From contig NZ_CP040244.1 in NCBI RefSeq assembly GCF_005517195.1, positions 1,134,001-1,198,000 on the forward strand: 64,000 bases of DNA, in the 5' to 3' direction. The notes under the pieces are model-generated. The model did not search any database. It saw only the letters and a program-made list of their open reading frames with translations, and was not told where the DNA came from. This DNA is from Streptomyces vilmorinianum. Its GTDB lineage: Bacteria > Actinomycetota > Actinomycetes > Streptomycetales > Streptomycetaceae. Positions 1 through 8,887 of the stretch are shown one piece after another. Positions within the stretch are counted from its first letter, which is position 1, and every line of letters starts with the position of its first letter. A program made the translations under genes and the position numbers.

Positions 1-1564
1 ACGCCTCCGCCATGTCGAGGACGCTCGCGGTGGCGGGGCCCAGCGCGATGGAGGGGGAGGCGCTGAGGTCGGGGGTGTTCGGGGGCAGGCCGAGGGCGAC
101 GGCGGTCTCCCTGACCTTCGCGGGCCCGACGTCCACCGCCAGCTGTGCGTACACGGAGTTGACCGAGCTGTCGGTGGCGGTGCGGAGGGTGATGTAGCCG
201 TAGGAGGCGTCGTCCTCGTTGGCGGGGGCGTAGGAGTCGCCGTTCCAGCCCTCCACGGGGCGCTTGTCGGTGCCGTCGTAGTAGGTGTTCGGGGTGATCT
301 GCTCGCCCTCCTGGGTGAACGCGCCGTTCTCGACGGCCGCGGTGAGGACGAAGGGCTTGAAGGTGGAGCCGACCTGGTAGTCGCGGCGGGTGGCGTTGTT
401 GACGTACTGCTTGGTGTAGTCGATGCCGCCGTACATCGCGACGACGTGGCCGGTCGCCGGGTGGATCGCCGCGCCGCCGACCCGTACGAAGCGGTCGGTG
501 GGGTTCCGCGCCGGGTCGAGCCGGGACATCACCTGGTCGTCGACGGCGGCGACGAAGGCGTCCTGTTTCCGCCTCTCCAAGGTGGTGGTGATGCGGTGGC
601 CGCCGCCGGCGAGGGTGTTCTCGTCGATGACGCCGTGGCTCGTCAGGTACTCCTCGACGGCCAGGACGATGTAGCCGCGCTGTCCGGAGAGCCCGGTCGC
701 GGGGCGGGCGGTCTGGGGGGCCGGGAAGGCGGCGATGGCCCGGTCGGCGGGGGAGAGCCACTGCTCCTTGACCATGCCGTCCATGACGTAGTTCCAGCGG
801 GCGAGCGCCTTGGCCCGGTTCTCGGGGTGGGTGGCGACGTCGTAGGCGCTCGGGGCCTTGAGCAGGGAGGCGAGGTAGGCGCCCTCGGCGGTGTCGAGCT
901 GTCCGGCGTCCTTGCCGTAGTAGGCGCGGGCGGCGGCCTGGATGCCGTAGGCGTTGCGGCCGAAGTAACTGGTGTTCAGATAGCCCTCGAAGATCTCGTC
1001 CTTGGTCTTCTCGCGGTTGAGCTTGATGGCGATGAAGAACTCCTTCACCTTGCGGGTGACGGTCTGTTCCTGGCCGAGGTAGTAGTTCTTGACGTACTGC
1101 TGGGTGATGGTGGAGCCGGACTGGCGGCCCTTGCCGGTGAGGGTGTTCCAGGCGGCGCGGACCATGGCCTTGGGGTCGACGACGGCCCGTTCGGAGTAGA
1201 ACTCGCGGTCCTCCGCGGCCAGTACGGCGTGCCGGACGTGCGCGGGTACGTGGGTGAGCCGTACGTTCTCGCGGTTGATCTCGCCGTCGCGGGCGATCTG
1301 GGTGCCGTCCTGGTAGAGGTACACGTTGGACTGCGCGGTCGCGGCGGCGTTGGCGGGCGGGATGTCGACGAGCAGATAGCCGGCGACGAAGCCGCCGGTC
1401 AGCAGCAGGGCGGCGAAGAGGAACGTGCCGAGGAGCGCCCGCAGGATCCGCCACCGCAGACGCCGCTTCGGAGCCTTCGAGGACTTCGGAGGCTTGGAGG
1501 GTCTGGCGGGGACGGTGGGGTCCCTGGGCGCCCAGCCGGGCCGGTGTGGCTGGTCGTCGCTCAT
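1..1564 (-). CDS. Class A penicillin-binding protein (transglycosylase/transpeptidase), C-terminus beyond left edge
   Basis: Bifunctional peptidoglycan synthase: polymerises lipid II glycan strands and crosslinks stem peptides outside the membrane. 521 residues are visible. There is a short basic cytoplasmic tail, one membrane segment near residues 41-65, then the GT51 domain (AAEDREFYSE near 117-125; GRQSGSTITQQ near 146-156; the RKVKE and NTSYFGRNAYGIQAAA motifs). The transpeptidase domain carries the nucleophile motif STFK at Ser400 and an SVN motif further on. The KTG box and stop codon lie outside the window. The ATG at 1564-1562 is preceded by GGGAG 8 bases upstream. It is divergent from the ABC exporter. 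The family is certain; which paralogue is not. Confidence 0.95.
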   Translation of the reverse strand, partial: MSDDQPHRPGWAPRDPTVPARPSKPPKSSKAPKRRLRWRILRALLGTFLFAALLLTGGFVAGYLLVDIPPANAAATAQSNVYLYQDGTQIARDGEINRENVRLTHVPAHVRHAVLAAEDREFYSERAVVDPKAMVRAAWNTLTGKGRQSGSTITQQYVKNYYLGQEQTVTRKVKEFFIAIKLNREKTKDEIFEGYLNTSYFGRNAYGIQAAARAYYGKDAGQLDTAEGAYLASLLKAPSAYDVATHPENRAKALARWNYVMDGMVKEQWLSPADRAIAAFPAPQTARPATGLSGQRGYIVLAVEEYLTSHGVIDENTLAGGGHRITTTLERRKQDAFVAAVDDQVMSRLDPARNPTDRFVRVGGAAIHPATGHVVAMYGGIDYTKQYVNNATRRDYQVGSTFKPFVLTAAVENGAFTQEGEQITPNTYYDGTDKRPVEGWNGDSYAPANEDDASYGYITLRTATDSSVNSVYAQLAVDVGPAKVRETAVALGLPPNTPDLSASPSIALGPATASVLDMAEA

Positions 1565-1726
1565 GTGCGGAGCTCCCGTACCGGATGAAGGGGGATGGCT
1601 CCCCCATACTGCACGCACCGGGACAGAACCTGAGGAATGCGACTCGAAATCCACTCGCGGTGGCGGCATCGGGCCCACTAGGGTCGTGCGCTTTGGTGCC
1701 GACAGGCGGGACAGGAGGGAGGGCGC

Positions 1727-2530
1727 ATGCTGCGGCTGTACGGGACGGTTGCCGCGGGTGGGTTCCGGCGCCATGCCACGTACCGCATGGCCACGGCGGC
1801 GGGGGTGTTCACCAACACCGTGTTCGGCTTCATTCTGTCGTACACGTATATCGCCCTGTGGGACGAACGGCCGCAGCTCGGCGGGTACGACATGGCCGAC
1901 GCGCTCGCCTATGTGTGGATCGGCCAGGGACTGATCACCGTCTGCGGGCTGATGGGCGGCGGGTTCGAGGACGAACTGATCGAACGGATCAGGACCGGCG
2001 ACATCGCCGTCGACCTCTACCGTCCCGCCGACCTCCAGACCTGGTGGTTCTCGGCCAACGCGGGCCGGAGCGCCTACCAGTTGCTCGGACGCGGCGTGGT
2101 CCCCATGGCGGTCGGCGCGCTCGCCTTCGACATCGCGCTGCCCTCACGTCCGCTGACGTGGGTGGCGTTCCTCGTGGCGATCGCCCTCGGGTCGGCCGTC
2201 AGCTTCGCGATCTGGTACCTGGTCGCGATGAGCGCGTTCTGGCTGATGGACGGTCAGGGGGTGGTGCAGGTGGCGTGGCTGGGCGGGCTGTTCTTCTCCG
2301 GGATGCTGCTGCCGCTGAACGTCTTCCCCGGCGCGCTGGGCGAGGTGGCGCGGGTGCTGCCGTGGGCGTCGATGCTGCAGATCCCGGCGGATGTCTACCT
2401 GGAGAAGTACGAGGGGTGGGGGCTGCTCGGGGCGTACGCCTTCCAGCTCGGCTGGGCGGCGGTGCTGCTCGCGGCGGGGCGGCTGGCGCAGTCGCTCGCG
2501 ACGCGGAAGGTGGTGGTGCAGGGTGGGTGA
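1727..2530 (+). CDS. ABC-2 type exporter permease, first subunit (COG4587-like)
   Basis: Integral membrane subunit of an ABC exporter, 267 residues with about six hydrophobic stretches (for example near 22-45, 125-165 and 175-200). It resembles the DUF990/ABC-2 permeases that come as two permeases plus one ATPase, matching the two downstream genes. GGAGG lies 8 bases before the ATG. Its stop codon overlaps the GTG start of the next permease, so the two are probably translationally coupled. Exporters of this family are linked to drug or lipid efflux; the substrate cannot be told from sequence. Confidence 0.88.
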   Translation: MLRLYGTVAAGGFRRHATYRMATAAGVFTNTVFGFILSYTYIALWDERPQLGGYDMADALAYVWIGQGLITVCGLMGGGFEDELIERIRTGDIAVDLYRPADLQTWWFSANAGRSAYQLLGRGVVPMAVGALAFDIALPSRPLTWVAFLVAIALGSAVSFAIWYLVAMSAFWLMDGQGVVQVAWLGGLFFSGMLLPLNVFPGALGEVARVLPWASMLQIPADVYLEKYEGWGLLGAYAFQLGWAAVLLAAGRLAQSLATRKVVVQGG

Positions 2531-3374
2531 GCGGCTGCGATCCGGCCGGTCCTCGGCGGGCGTCGACGTACTCGCGGACTCCTGGCGTACGTACCGGATG
2601 GTCGCGGGCATGTGGATCCGTTCGACGATGACGTACCGCGCCTCCTTCGCGCTGACGCTCTTCTCCTCCTTCGCCGTCACCTTCTTCGACTTCGTCGTGA
2701 TCCTGCTGATGTTCGGTCAGGTCGAGGGTCTGGGCGGCTTCTCCTTCGCCGAGGTCGCGTTCCTGTACGGAACGGCCGGCACGGCCTTCGGTCTCGCCGA
2801 CCTGACGATGGGCTCGCTGCAGCGGATGGGCAAGCGGGTGCGCGACGGCTCGCTGGACATGTTCCTGATGCGTCCGGCGCCGGTCCTCGCGCAGGTGGCG
2901 GCGGACAAGTTCGCGCTGCGGCGCCTCGGCCGGGTGGCGCAGGGGCTGTTCGTGCTGGTCTGGGCGCTGCTGATCCTGGACGTGGAGTGGACGGCGGTGA
3001 AGGTGCTGCTGCTGCCGGTGACGGTGGTGTGCGGCGCGCTGATCTTCGCGGCGGTGATGGTCGCGGGCGCGTCCGCCCTGTTCTGGGCGCAGGACGCGGC
3101 GGAGGTGACCAGCTCCTTCACGTACGGCGGCAACACGCTGCTGCAGTACCCGCCGACGATCTTCGCGCAGGAGCTGGTGCGGGGTGTCGTCTATGTCGTA
3201 CCGCTGGCGTTCGTGAACTGGCTGCCGGCGCTGTACATCCTCGGGCGCGAGGCGCCCGCGGGCGTGCCGGGCTGGGCGGCGTTCGTGTCGCCGCTGGTCG
3301 CGGCGGTGTGCTGCGGGCTCGCCGGACTGGCGTGGCGCGCGGGAATTCGTGCGTACCGATCCACAGGGAGCTGA
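2523..3374 (+). CDS. ABC-2 type exporter permease, second subunit (COG3694-like)
   Basis: Second membrane subunit of the exporter, 283 residues, with hydrophobic segments such as FALTLFSSFAVTFFDFVVIL and further helices to the C-terminus. The chosen GTG at 2523 overlaps the end of the preceding gene by 8 bases. The next upstream ATG in frame (2391) would add residues with no membrane-protein character, so it is rejected. Three bases separate its stop from the ATPase start. Permease-permease-ATPase order is typical of this DUF990-type exporter group. Confidence 0.85.
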   Translation: MGERLRSGRSSAGVDVLADSWRTYRMVAGMWIRSTMTYRASFALTLFSSFAVTFFDFVVILLMFGQVEGLGGFSFAEVAFLYGTAGTAFGLADLTMGSLQRMGKRVRDGSLDMFLMRPAPVLAQVAADKFALRRLGRVAQGLFVLVWALLILDVEWTAVKVLLLPVTVVCGALIFAAVMVAGASALFWAQDAAEVTSSFTYGGNTLLQYPPTIFAQELVRGVVYVVPLAFVNWLPALYILGREAPAGVPGWAAFVSPLVAAVCCGLAGLAWRAGIRAYRSTGS

Positions 3375-3377
3375 GGC

Positions 3378-4355
3378 ATGGCCTTCATTGAGCTGGAGGA
3401 CGTCGAGAAGGTCTTCACGGTGCGTCGCAAGACGGGACTGGTGCGCCGGGAGAAGCGTGAGGTCCGGGCGGTCGACGGGATCACCTTCGGGGTGGAGCGC
3501 GGCGAGATGGTCGGCTACATCGGCCCGAACGGCGCGGGCAAGTCGACCACGATCAAGATGCTGACGGGCATCCTCACCCCCAGCGGGGGCCGGCTGCGGG
3601 TCGCGGGCATCGACCCGTCGCGGGAGCGGACGCGGCTCGCGCGGCGGATCGGGGTGGTGTTCGGGCAGCGGACGACGCTGTGGTGGGACCTGCCGCTGAA
3701 GGACTCGTACCGTCTGATGCACCGGATGTACCGCATCCCGGACGACCGCTTCCGCGCCAACCTCGCGCGCTGTGTGGACCTGCTGGAACTGGGCGAGCTG
3801 CTGGACGTCCCCGTACGCCAGCTGTCGCTGGGGCAGCGGATGCGGGGCGACATCGCGGCGGCGCTGCTGCACGACCCGGACGTGCTGTACCTGGACGAGC
3901 CGACGATCGGCCTCGACGTCGTGTCGAAGGCGCGGGTACGGGAGTTCCTGCGCGAGCTCAACGCCTCGCGGGGGACGACCGTGCTGCTGACCACCCACGA
4001 TCTGACGGACATCGAGCAGCTGTGCCAGCGGGTGATGGTGATCGACCACGGGCGGCTGATGTACGACGGCGAACTGGCGGGCCTGCACGAGGTCGGGGAG
4101 AGCGAGCGTCTCCTGGTCGTGGACCTGGAGCGGGAGCTGCCGCCGATCGAGCTGGCGGGGGCGCGTTTCGTACGGTCGGAGGGCCCGCGGCAGGTGCTGG
4201 CGTTTCCCGCGTCCTGTTCCGCGGCGCCGCTCGTGGCGGCGGTGGCGGAGGCGTATCCGCTGGTGGATCTGTCGGTGCGGGAACCGGACATCGAGGCCGT
4301 GATCGCGAAGATGTACGGGGAACGGGAACTTGAGGTGCGTCTGGGAAGTCCCTGA
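3378..4355 (+). CDS. ABC-2 type exporter ATP-binding protein (COG4586-like)
   Basis: Cytoplasmic ATPase, 325 residues, that powers the two preceding permeases. Walker A is GPNGAGKST (residues 49-57), the Q-loop Gln is near 97, the signature is LSLGQ (149-153) and Walker B is VLYLDE (169-174) followed by a D-loop. The N-terminal extension before Walker A (about 48 residues, with the basic stretch RRKTGLVRREKRE) and the LSLGQRMR form of the signature fit the COG4586 subgroup rather than ordinary DrrA-type ATPases. The residues after about 230 form the usual C-terminal extension. It ends the three-gene operon. Confidence 0.92.
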   Translation: MAFIELEDVEKVFTVRRKTGLVRREKREVRAVDGITFGVERGEMVGYIGPNGAGKSTTIKMLTGILTPSGGRLRVAGIDPSRERTRLARRIGVVFGQRTTLWWDLPLKDSYRLMHRMYRIPDDRFRANLARCVDLLELGELLDVPVRQLSLGQRMRGDIAAALLHDPDVLYLDEPTIGLDVVSKARVREFLRELNASRGTTVLLTTHDLTDIEQLCQRVMVIDHGRLMYDGELAGLHEVGESERLLVVDLERELPPIELAGARFVRSEGPRQVLAFPASCSAAPLVAAVAEAYPLVDLSVREPDIEAVIAKMYGERELEVRLGSP

Positions 4356-4372
4356 TGTAGGGAGGTGGGGTG

Positions 4373-5674
4373 ATGAGCGACACGAGAAGCGAGGCCAGGA
4401 CACCGCTGGTGGCGTTCTCGTACACGGCGGCGGACGCGGAGAGGCACCGCGGGGTCCGTCGCATGAAGACGCTCGCGACGGGCCTTCTCCTTGTGGTGGC
4501 CGTCATCTACGCCCTGGCGACCTGGGGGAAGAACGAGGGGCTCGGCGCTTGGACCGCCTATGTGGCGGCCGCGGCGGAGGCCGGCATGGTGGGTGCGCTG
4601 GCGGACTGGTTCGCGGTGACGGCGCTGTTCCGGCGCCCGCTGGGCCTGCCGATCCCGCACACCGCGATCATCCCGACGAAGAAGGACCAGCTGGGGGCGA
4701 CGCTGGGCTCGTTCGTCGGCGAGAACTTCCTGTCGGAGAGCGTCGTACGGGGGCGACTGCACGCACTCGGCCTCGCCGGCCGCCTGGGCGCCTGGCTCGC
4801 GGACCCGGGGCATGCGGACCGGGTGACCACGGAGCTGTCCACCGCTCTGCGCGGCGCCCTGACGGTCCTGCGGGACTCCGACGTCCAGGCGGTCGTCGGC
4901 GAGGCGATCACGCGGCGGGCGGAGGCGGCGGAGATCGCGCCCGGCATCGGCAAGACCCTGGAGCGGATCGTCGCGGACGGCGCCCACCACCGGGCCGTGG
5001 ACCTGATCTGCGCCCGCGCGCACGACTGGCTGGTCTTCCACGCGGACTCGGTGATGGACGCGGTCCAGGGCGGCGCGCCGGGCTGGACGCCGCGCTTCGT
5101 GGACAGGAAGGTCGGCGAGCGCGTGTATCGGGAGTTGCTCCGTTTCATCTCCGAGATGCGGGACATGCCGGCCCACCCGGCGCGCGGCGCGATCGACCGC
5201 TTCCTGACGGACTTCGCGGCCGACCTCCAGGCGGACACGGACACCCGCGCGCGGGTGGAACGCCTGAAGGCGGACCTGCTGGCCCGCCCGGAGGTGCAGG
5301 ACATCATCGCCTCGGCATGGGCATCGGTCCGCGGCATGATCATCGCGGCGGCGGAGGACGACCGCAGCCAGCTGCGCCTGCGGGCCCGGGCGTCCCTGAT
5401 CTCCTTCGGCGGCCGGCTGGTGACGGACGGCCGTCTTCAGGCGAAGGTCGAGGGGTGGGGCGAGGACGCGGCGGCGTACGTGGTGACGACGTACCGCGAC
5501 GAGATCACGTCCCTGATCAGCGACACGGTCGCGAGCTGGGACGCGGACCAGACCTCGAAGAAGATCGAGGCGAACATCGGCCGCGACCTGCAGTTCATCC
5601 GCATCAACGGCACGGTGGTGGGCGCACTGGCGGGCCTGCTGATCTACACGGTGAGCCACGCGCTGGGCGGCTGA
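4373..5674 (+). CDS. DUF445 family membrane protein
   Basis: 433-residue protein of the DUF445 (YjiN-like) family. It has a cytoplasmic N-terminus, a transmembrane segment near residues 25-45, a second hydrophobic region with the conserved ADWFAVTALFRRPLGLPIPHTAIIP sequence region, a long helical central part and a C-terminal membrane helix (VVGALAGLLIYTVSHAL). ATG 4373 is preferred over GTG 4370 because GGAGG at 4361-4365 gives better spacing. It is 17 bases after the exporter ATPase, so the two may be co-transcribed. The molecular function of the family is unknown. Confidence 0.85.
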   Translation: MSDTRSEARTPLVAFSYTAADAERHRGVRRMKTLATGLLLVVAVIYALATWGKNEGLGAWTAYVAAAAEAGMVGALADWFAVTALFRRPLGLPIPHTAIIPTKKDQLGATLGSFVGENFLSESVVRGRLHALGLAGRLGAWLADPGHADRVTTELSTALRGALTVLRDSDVQAVVGEAITRRAEAAEIAPGIGKTLERIVADGAHHRAVDLICARAHDWLVFHADSVMDAVQGGAPGWTPRFVDRKVGERVYRELLRFISEMRDMPAHPARGAIDRFLTDFAADLQADTDTRARVERLKADLLARPEVQDIIASAWASVRGMIIAAAEDDRSQLRLRARASLISFGGRLVTDGRLQAKVEGWGEDAAAYVVTTYRDEITSLISDTVASWDADQTSKKIEANIGRDLQFIRINGTVVGALAGLLIYTVSHALGG

Positions 5675-5689
5675 GGCGGGGGTGCCGGG

Positions 5690-5727
5690 GCGCTGGGCGG
5701 ATGAGTTCCGGCTCACCCGCCCAGCGC
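5690..5727. terminator. Bidirectional stem-loop terminator
   Basis: GCGCTGGGCGG pairs with CCGCCCAGCGC, extended by TGAG/CTCA after one mismatch, around the 6-base loop TTCCGG. It sits between two convergent genes and can serve both. Confidence 0.75.
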
Positions 5728-5772
5728 TCATGGGGAGGGCATCGCTCTATACGTACGGGAGGGTCGGGGCGT

Positions 5773-6075
5773 TCAGCCCTTGGCCCGGGTGACGACCCAC
5801 GAGGTGCCCGCCATGACCCCGGCGACCCCGAACACCGCGGGCCACGCCCCGACCTTCTTGGCCAACGGATGCGCCCCGGCGAACGCGGCGACATACGCCG
5901 CCGTCAGCCCGACGGCAGCCTTCCCCCCGACCACCTGCCCCCACTCCCGCGCGGCCATCCCCCCGGCGGCGGCGAGCACGACCCCACCGAGCGGCCGCTT
6001 CTTGGTCCACCGGGCGACGGCGTATCCACCGACGAGGCCGGTGGCTGCGATGACGGGGGCGGGGATGCGGGGCAT
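5773..6075 (-). CDS. Small conserved membrane protein
   Basis: 100 residues, rich in Gly and Ala, with three or four hydrophobic stretches (IAATGLVGGYAVARW, GGVVLAAAGGMAA, AAVGLTAAYVAAFAG, VFGVAGVMAGTSWVV). No catalytic motif is visible. Similar small membrane proteins occur widely in Streptomyces without a known role. It is convergent with the DUF445 gene and divergent from vsr, so it marks the left border of the defence island. Confidence 0.7.
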   Translation of the reverse strand: MPRIPAPVIAATGLVGGYAVARWTKKRPLGGVVLAAAGGMAAREWGQVVGGKAAVGLTAAYVAAFAGAHPLAKKVGAWPAVFGVAGVMAGTSWVVTRAKG

Positions 6076-6169
6076 GGGGTGCCTTTCCGGTCGACGCGTC
6101 GTGTTTCGAGCCTAGGGCAAGGCGGTCCACTACCGGAGGCGCGATCTTCCGCGCCGCATCCGCGTCACA

Positions 6170-6667
6170 ATGGCCACCATGAGAGCCCTGGAGACGACTG
6201 CGGAGACGAGCTCCCGGATGAGCAAGCAGCGCAGCCGTAACACCGATGTGGAGATGGCGCTGCGTCGTGCCCTGCACGCTTCAGGGTTCCGTTATCGGGT
6301 TCACCGACGTCCGCTCAAAGGCGTGCGGCGGGAAGCGGACATCGTCTTCGGTCCCGCCAAGGTGGCCGTATTCGTCGACGGCTGCTTCTGGCACGGCTGT
6401 CCGGAACACGCGACGTGGCCGAAGAGGAACTCGATGTTCTGGCGGGAGAAGATCGAGAAGAATCGGGAACGGGACGCGAACACCGACGCCCGCCTGCAGG
6501 AAGCGGGCTGGGTATCCCTGCGGGTATGGGAGCACGAGGCCGCGGACGTGGCTGCCGCAAGGGTCGCTGCGGTCGTCGCGGAGCGGCGGGCTCTCCAGCG
6601 GGCTGGGAGAGCGGTACGTGGCGTGGCTCTCGAGGGCGGTCAAGAGAGCTCGCCAACCGGTATTTGA
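6170..6667 (+). CDS. vsr: Very short patch repair (Vsr) endonuclease
   Basis: 165-residue nicking endonuclease that corrects T:G mismatches arising when 5-methylcytosine is deaminated at methyltransferase sites. The opening MSKQRSRNTDVEMALRRAL, the READIVF segment with the catalytic Asp, and the FVDGCFWHGCPEH metal-site segment are all present, followed by the FWREKIEKNRERD and RVWEHE regions. Length matches the family. An alternative ATG at 6179 would remove three residues. It opens the plus arm of the island; the likely partners are the two C5-methyltransferase genes on the opposite strand. Its stop codon falls inside a palindrome that precedes the next gene. Confidence 0.92.
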   Translation: MATMRALETTAETSSRMSKQRSRNTDVEMALRRALHASGFRYRVHRRPLKGVRREADIVFGPAKVAVFVDGCFWHGCPEHATWPKRNSMFWREKIEKNRERDANTDARLQEAGWVSLRVWEHEAADVAAARVAAVVAERRALQRAGRAVRGVALEGGQESSPTGI

Positions 6668-6686
6668 CAATCTGCATCTGTCAAAT
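6662..6686. promoter_or_regulatory. Palindromic operator candidate before the HTH-GHKL gene
   Basis: ATTTGACA and TGTCAAAT form a perfect 8-base inverted repeat with a 9-base spacer. The left arm contains a TTGACA-like -35 box. The site lies about 100 bases before a gene whose product starts with an HTH domain, so autoregulation in the style of restriction-modification controller proteins is a reasonable inference. Confidence 0.55.
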
Positions 6687-6781
6687 GACTGATGGTAACG
6701 TGTCTGCAGGGGGTGTGTGCGAAGGATCTTTCTCGCTGCACGCATCCTGCGCAGTGAAGGGCGAGGTCCGGGGGGATACGC

Positions 6782-8887
6782 GTGAGGGAACCGCAGGGCG
6801 AGGAGTTCGGCACCTGGCTGGAGCGCCAGCTCGCGCGAGCGGACATGAAACAGGTCGACCTCGCGCAGCGCCTCGGGCTCACCCGAGCCGCGGTCTCCGC
6901 GTGGATCAACGGTCGCGCCGAACCTCGCGAGGAGATCAAGCGGGCCATCGCAGCCGTCTTCGACATCGACCCGTCCTCGGTCTACAACCGTACGACCGAC
7001 ATCGCCTCCGCCCTTCCCCGTCAGTGGCACCACCGACCGGCGCACACCGACGGCGGCCGCGAGTACGGCAACGCCGCGGCTTTCGCCTTCGATGCCGACC
7101 TGTCCGTCCTTGCCCGCGAGGCCACTCAGAATTCCCTCGACGAGCGCCTCGACCCCACGGCTCCGGTTCGCGTCCGATACGTCCTCCACGAACTCACCGG
7201 CGAACACCTGGACGCGTTCCTCACTGCCATGCGATGGGACGAACTGCGCCCGCATTACGAGGCCGCCGCTGCCGGCAGCCAGAAGGTCTCCCGCAGTCTT
7301 CAGGCCGCACTCGACGATCTGGACGATCAGCGTTCCCTGCTCCTGCTCCGTGTCGAGGACTACAACGCCGCCGGTCTCACCGGCCCGGAGTATCAGGACG
7401 GCCGCTACGCCGCCGTCGTACGTCGCCAGCTCGACAGTCACAAGCAGGCCGGCGGTCGTGCCGGTGGTTCGTACGGACTGGGCAAGGCCACGCTCTGGGC
7501 CACCAGCCGTCTCGGACTCGTCCTCGTCAACTCCACCCTCTCCGATCCTCACGAGGGACGATGCGAACGCCGTGTCGTCGGACGACTCGACCTTCCCTGG
7601 CACGAACTCGACGACGAGGCCTACGCAGGACCGGCTTGGTTCGGCGAGCCGGAGCCCGAGCCCGTCCACAAGGGCGTGTCACGCTCGTGGTGGGCCGACG
7701 AGGACGAGGTGCGCTCCCTCCACCTGGACCGGCTGGGCACCGCCCCCGGTACCTCCTTTCTCATCGTCGGTGCCCACGACGCCTCCGGCGACGCCGAGAC
7801 CCTTCAGGAGATGCACGACAAGCTCGTTCGATCGCTCGCCGACGGGTTCTGGGCCTCCATGATCGGAGGCAAGTCGGCCGGGGCGTTGATGGAGGCGAGC
7901 GTCACCACCCTCCGCAACGGCCACGTCCTGATCTCCGAGGAGCGGGTCGACCCGCACGCCCACCACCCCGCATTGGGCCGCGCATTCCAGGCCTACCTCG
8001 ACGGGGAGACGGTCCCCGAACTGACCTCCGGCGATCAGGTCGCTCTCGTCGAGGTACCCCTCGTCGTCTCCCCGCTCAAGGGGCGCGGTCGCGCCCGGGA
8101 CAAGGGCCGTGAGCACCCCGCAGTACTCCTGCTCACCGCGGCCGCGGATCGGGACGAGCGGCACAGCCGCGTCGTCTGCATGCGAGGCAATCGGATGACC
8201 ATCACCGAACAGCGCCCCCGAGAGCTCCCTCTCGGCACCGCGCCGTTCCAGGCCGTTCTGCTCGCCGGCTTCGCCACCGGTCGGGAAGGCGAAGACGTCG
8301 AACTCGCGGAGGCGTTCCTTCGCGCCTCCGAACCACCCGAGCACGACCGCTGGGACCGTACCGAGGAGCTCACGACTCTCTACGAGCGGGGCGCTCTCAC
8401 TCGGCTCAAGGAATTCCGGACCGAGATCGACAAGGCAGTACGCAGCCTGGTCGGGCGCCGGGAGACGGTCCGCACCAGCGGCCCGGCCGCCCTCCGCGAG
8501 CTGCTGAAGTTGGACGGTGGCGCCGGCAGCGCCGGCGGGGGGAGACGCGCCCAAGGCTTTCCGGTCGTACGCAGCGTTCAAGCGCACGTCGAGGACGGTG
8601 GCGCCTGGCATGTCATCGTCGGCCTCAAGATTCCCGACGCCGAGGACCCCTGGGTTCTGACCCCCGTGGCCAAGTTCGATGTCCGATCCGGCGGCCGCCC
8701 AGCCGTGGGGTGGGCCGTGCTCACTGCTTCCGACGACTGCCGCGTGGAGAACGGCAACCTCGTCGTCGACCCCGGCGTGCGGACCGCCGTGTTCACGGGA
8801 GTGACCGATCCTGCGACCCACCCTGTCCAGGGTGGTCTCGCCCGTCTCGTCGTCGATGTCCAGAAAGCTCGTGGAGGAGCGGCGTGA
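6782..8887 (+). CDS. HTH (XRE-like) and GHKL-ATPase fusion protein, putative defence protein
   Basis: 701 residues. Residues about 15-65 form a helix-turn-helix domain (QVDLAQRLGLTRAAVSAW). Next comes a Bergerat-fold ATPase: N-box REATQNSLDE (Glu113, Asn117), G1-like VEDYNAAGLTG (Asp193, Gly198) and G2-like GGSYGLGK (228-235). This order fits the Hsp90/MutL/MORC/histidine-kinase superfamily, but no histidine phosphoacceptor is seen. The remaining 450 residues are not recognised; they include Asp/Glu-rich and beta-rich stretches. The GTG start lies just after GGGGGA. It overlaps the next gene by GTGA, so the two are coupled. Role is inferred from its place between vsr and two methyltransferase genes. 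Confidence 0.75.
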   Translation: MREPQGEEFGTWLERQLARADMKQVDLAQRLGLTRAAVSAWINGRAEPREEIKRAIAAVFDIDPSSVYNRTTDIASALPRQWHHRPAHTDGGREYGNAAAFAFDADLSVLAREATQNSLDERLDPTAPVRVRYVLHELTGEHLDAFLTAMRWDELRPHYEAAAAGSQKVSRSLQAALDDLDDQRSLLLLRVEDYNAAGLTGPEYQDGRYAAVVRRQLDSHKQAGGRAGGSYGLGKATLWATSRLGLVLVNSTLSDPHEGRCERRVVGRLDLPWHELDDEAYAGPAWFGEPEPEPVHKGVSRSWWADEDEVRSLHLDRLGTAPGTSFLIVGAHDASGDAETLQEMHDKLVRSLADGFWASMIGGKSAGALMEASVTTLRNGHVLISEERVDPHAHHPALGRAFQAYLDGETVPELTSGDQVALVEVPLVVSPLKGRGRARDKGREHPAVLLLTAAADRDERHSRVVCMRGNRMTITEQRPRELPLGTAPFQAVLLAGFATGREGEDVELAEAFLRASEPPEHDRWDRTEELTTLYERGALTRLKEFRTEIDKAVRSLVGRRETVRTSGPAALRELLKLDGGAGSAGGGRRAQGFPVVRSVQAHVEDGGAWHVIVGLKIPDAEDPWVLTPVAKFDVRSGGRPAVGWAVLTASDDCRVENGNLVVDPGVRTAVFTGVTDPATHPVQGGLARLVVDVQKARGGAA

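Noticed and set aside
446..1588. Long plus-strand open frame of 380 codons
   Set aside because: It is antisense to the penicillin-binding protein, whose motifs are complete on the minus strand; the translation is Gly/Val/Ala-rich low-complexity typical of shadow frames in high-GC DNA.
2199..4403. 734-codon minus-strand frame across the ABC exporter
   Set aside because: His/Arg/Pro-rich antisense translation with no domain, opposite three genes with clear ABC motifs.
3515..5731. 738-codon minus-strand frame
   Set aside because: Antisense to the exporter ATPase and the DUF445 gene; no recognisable protein features.
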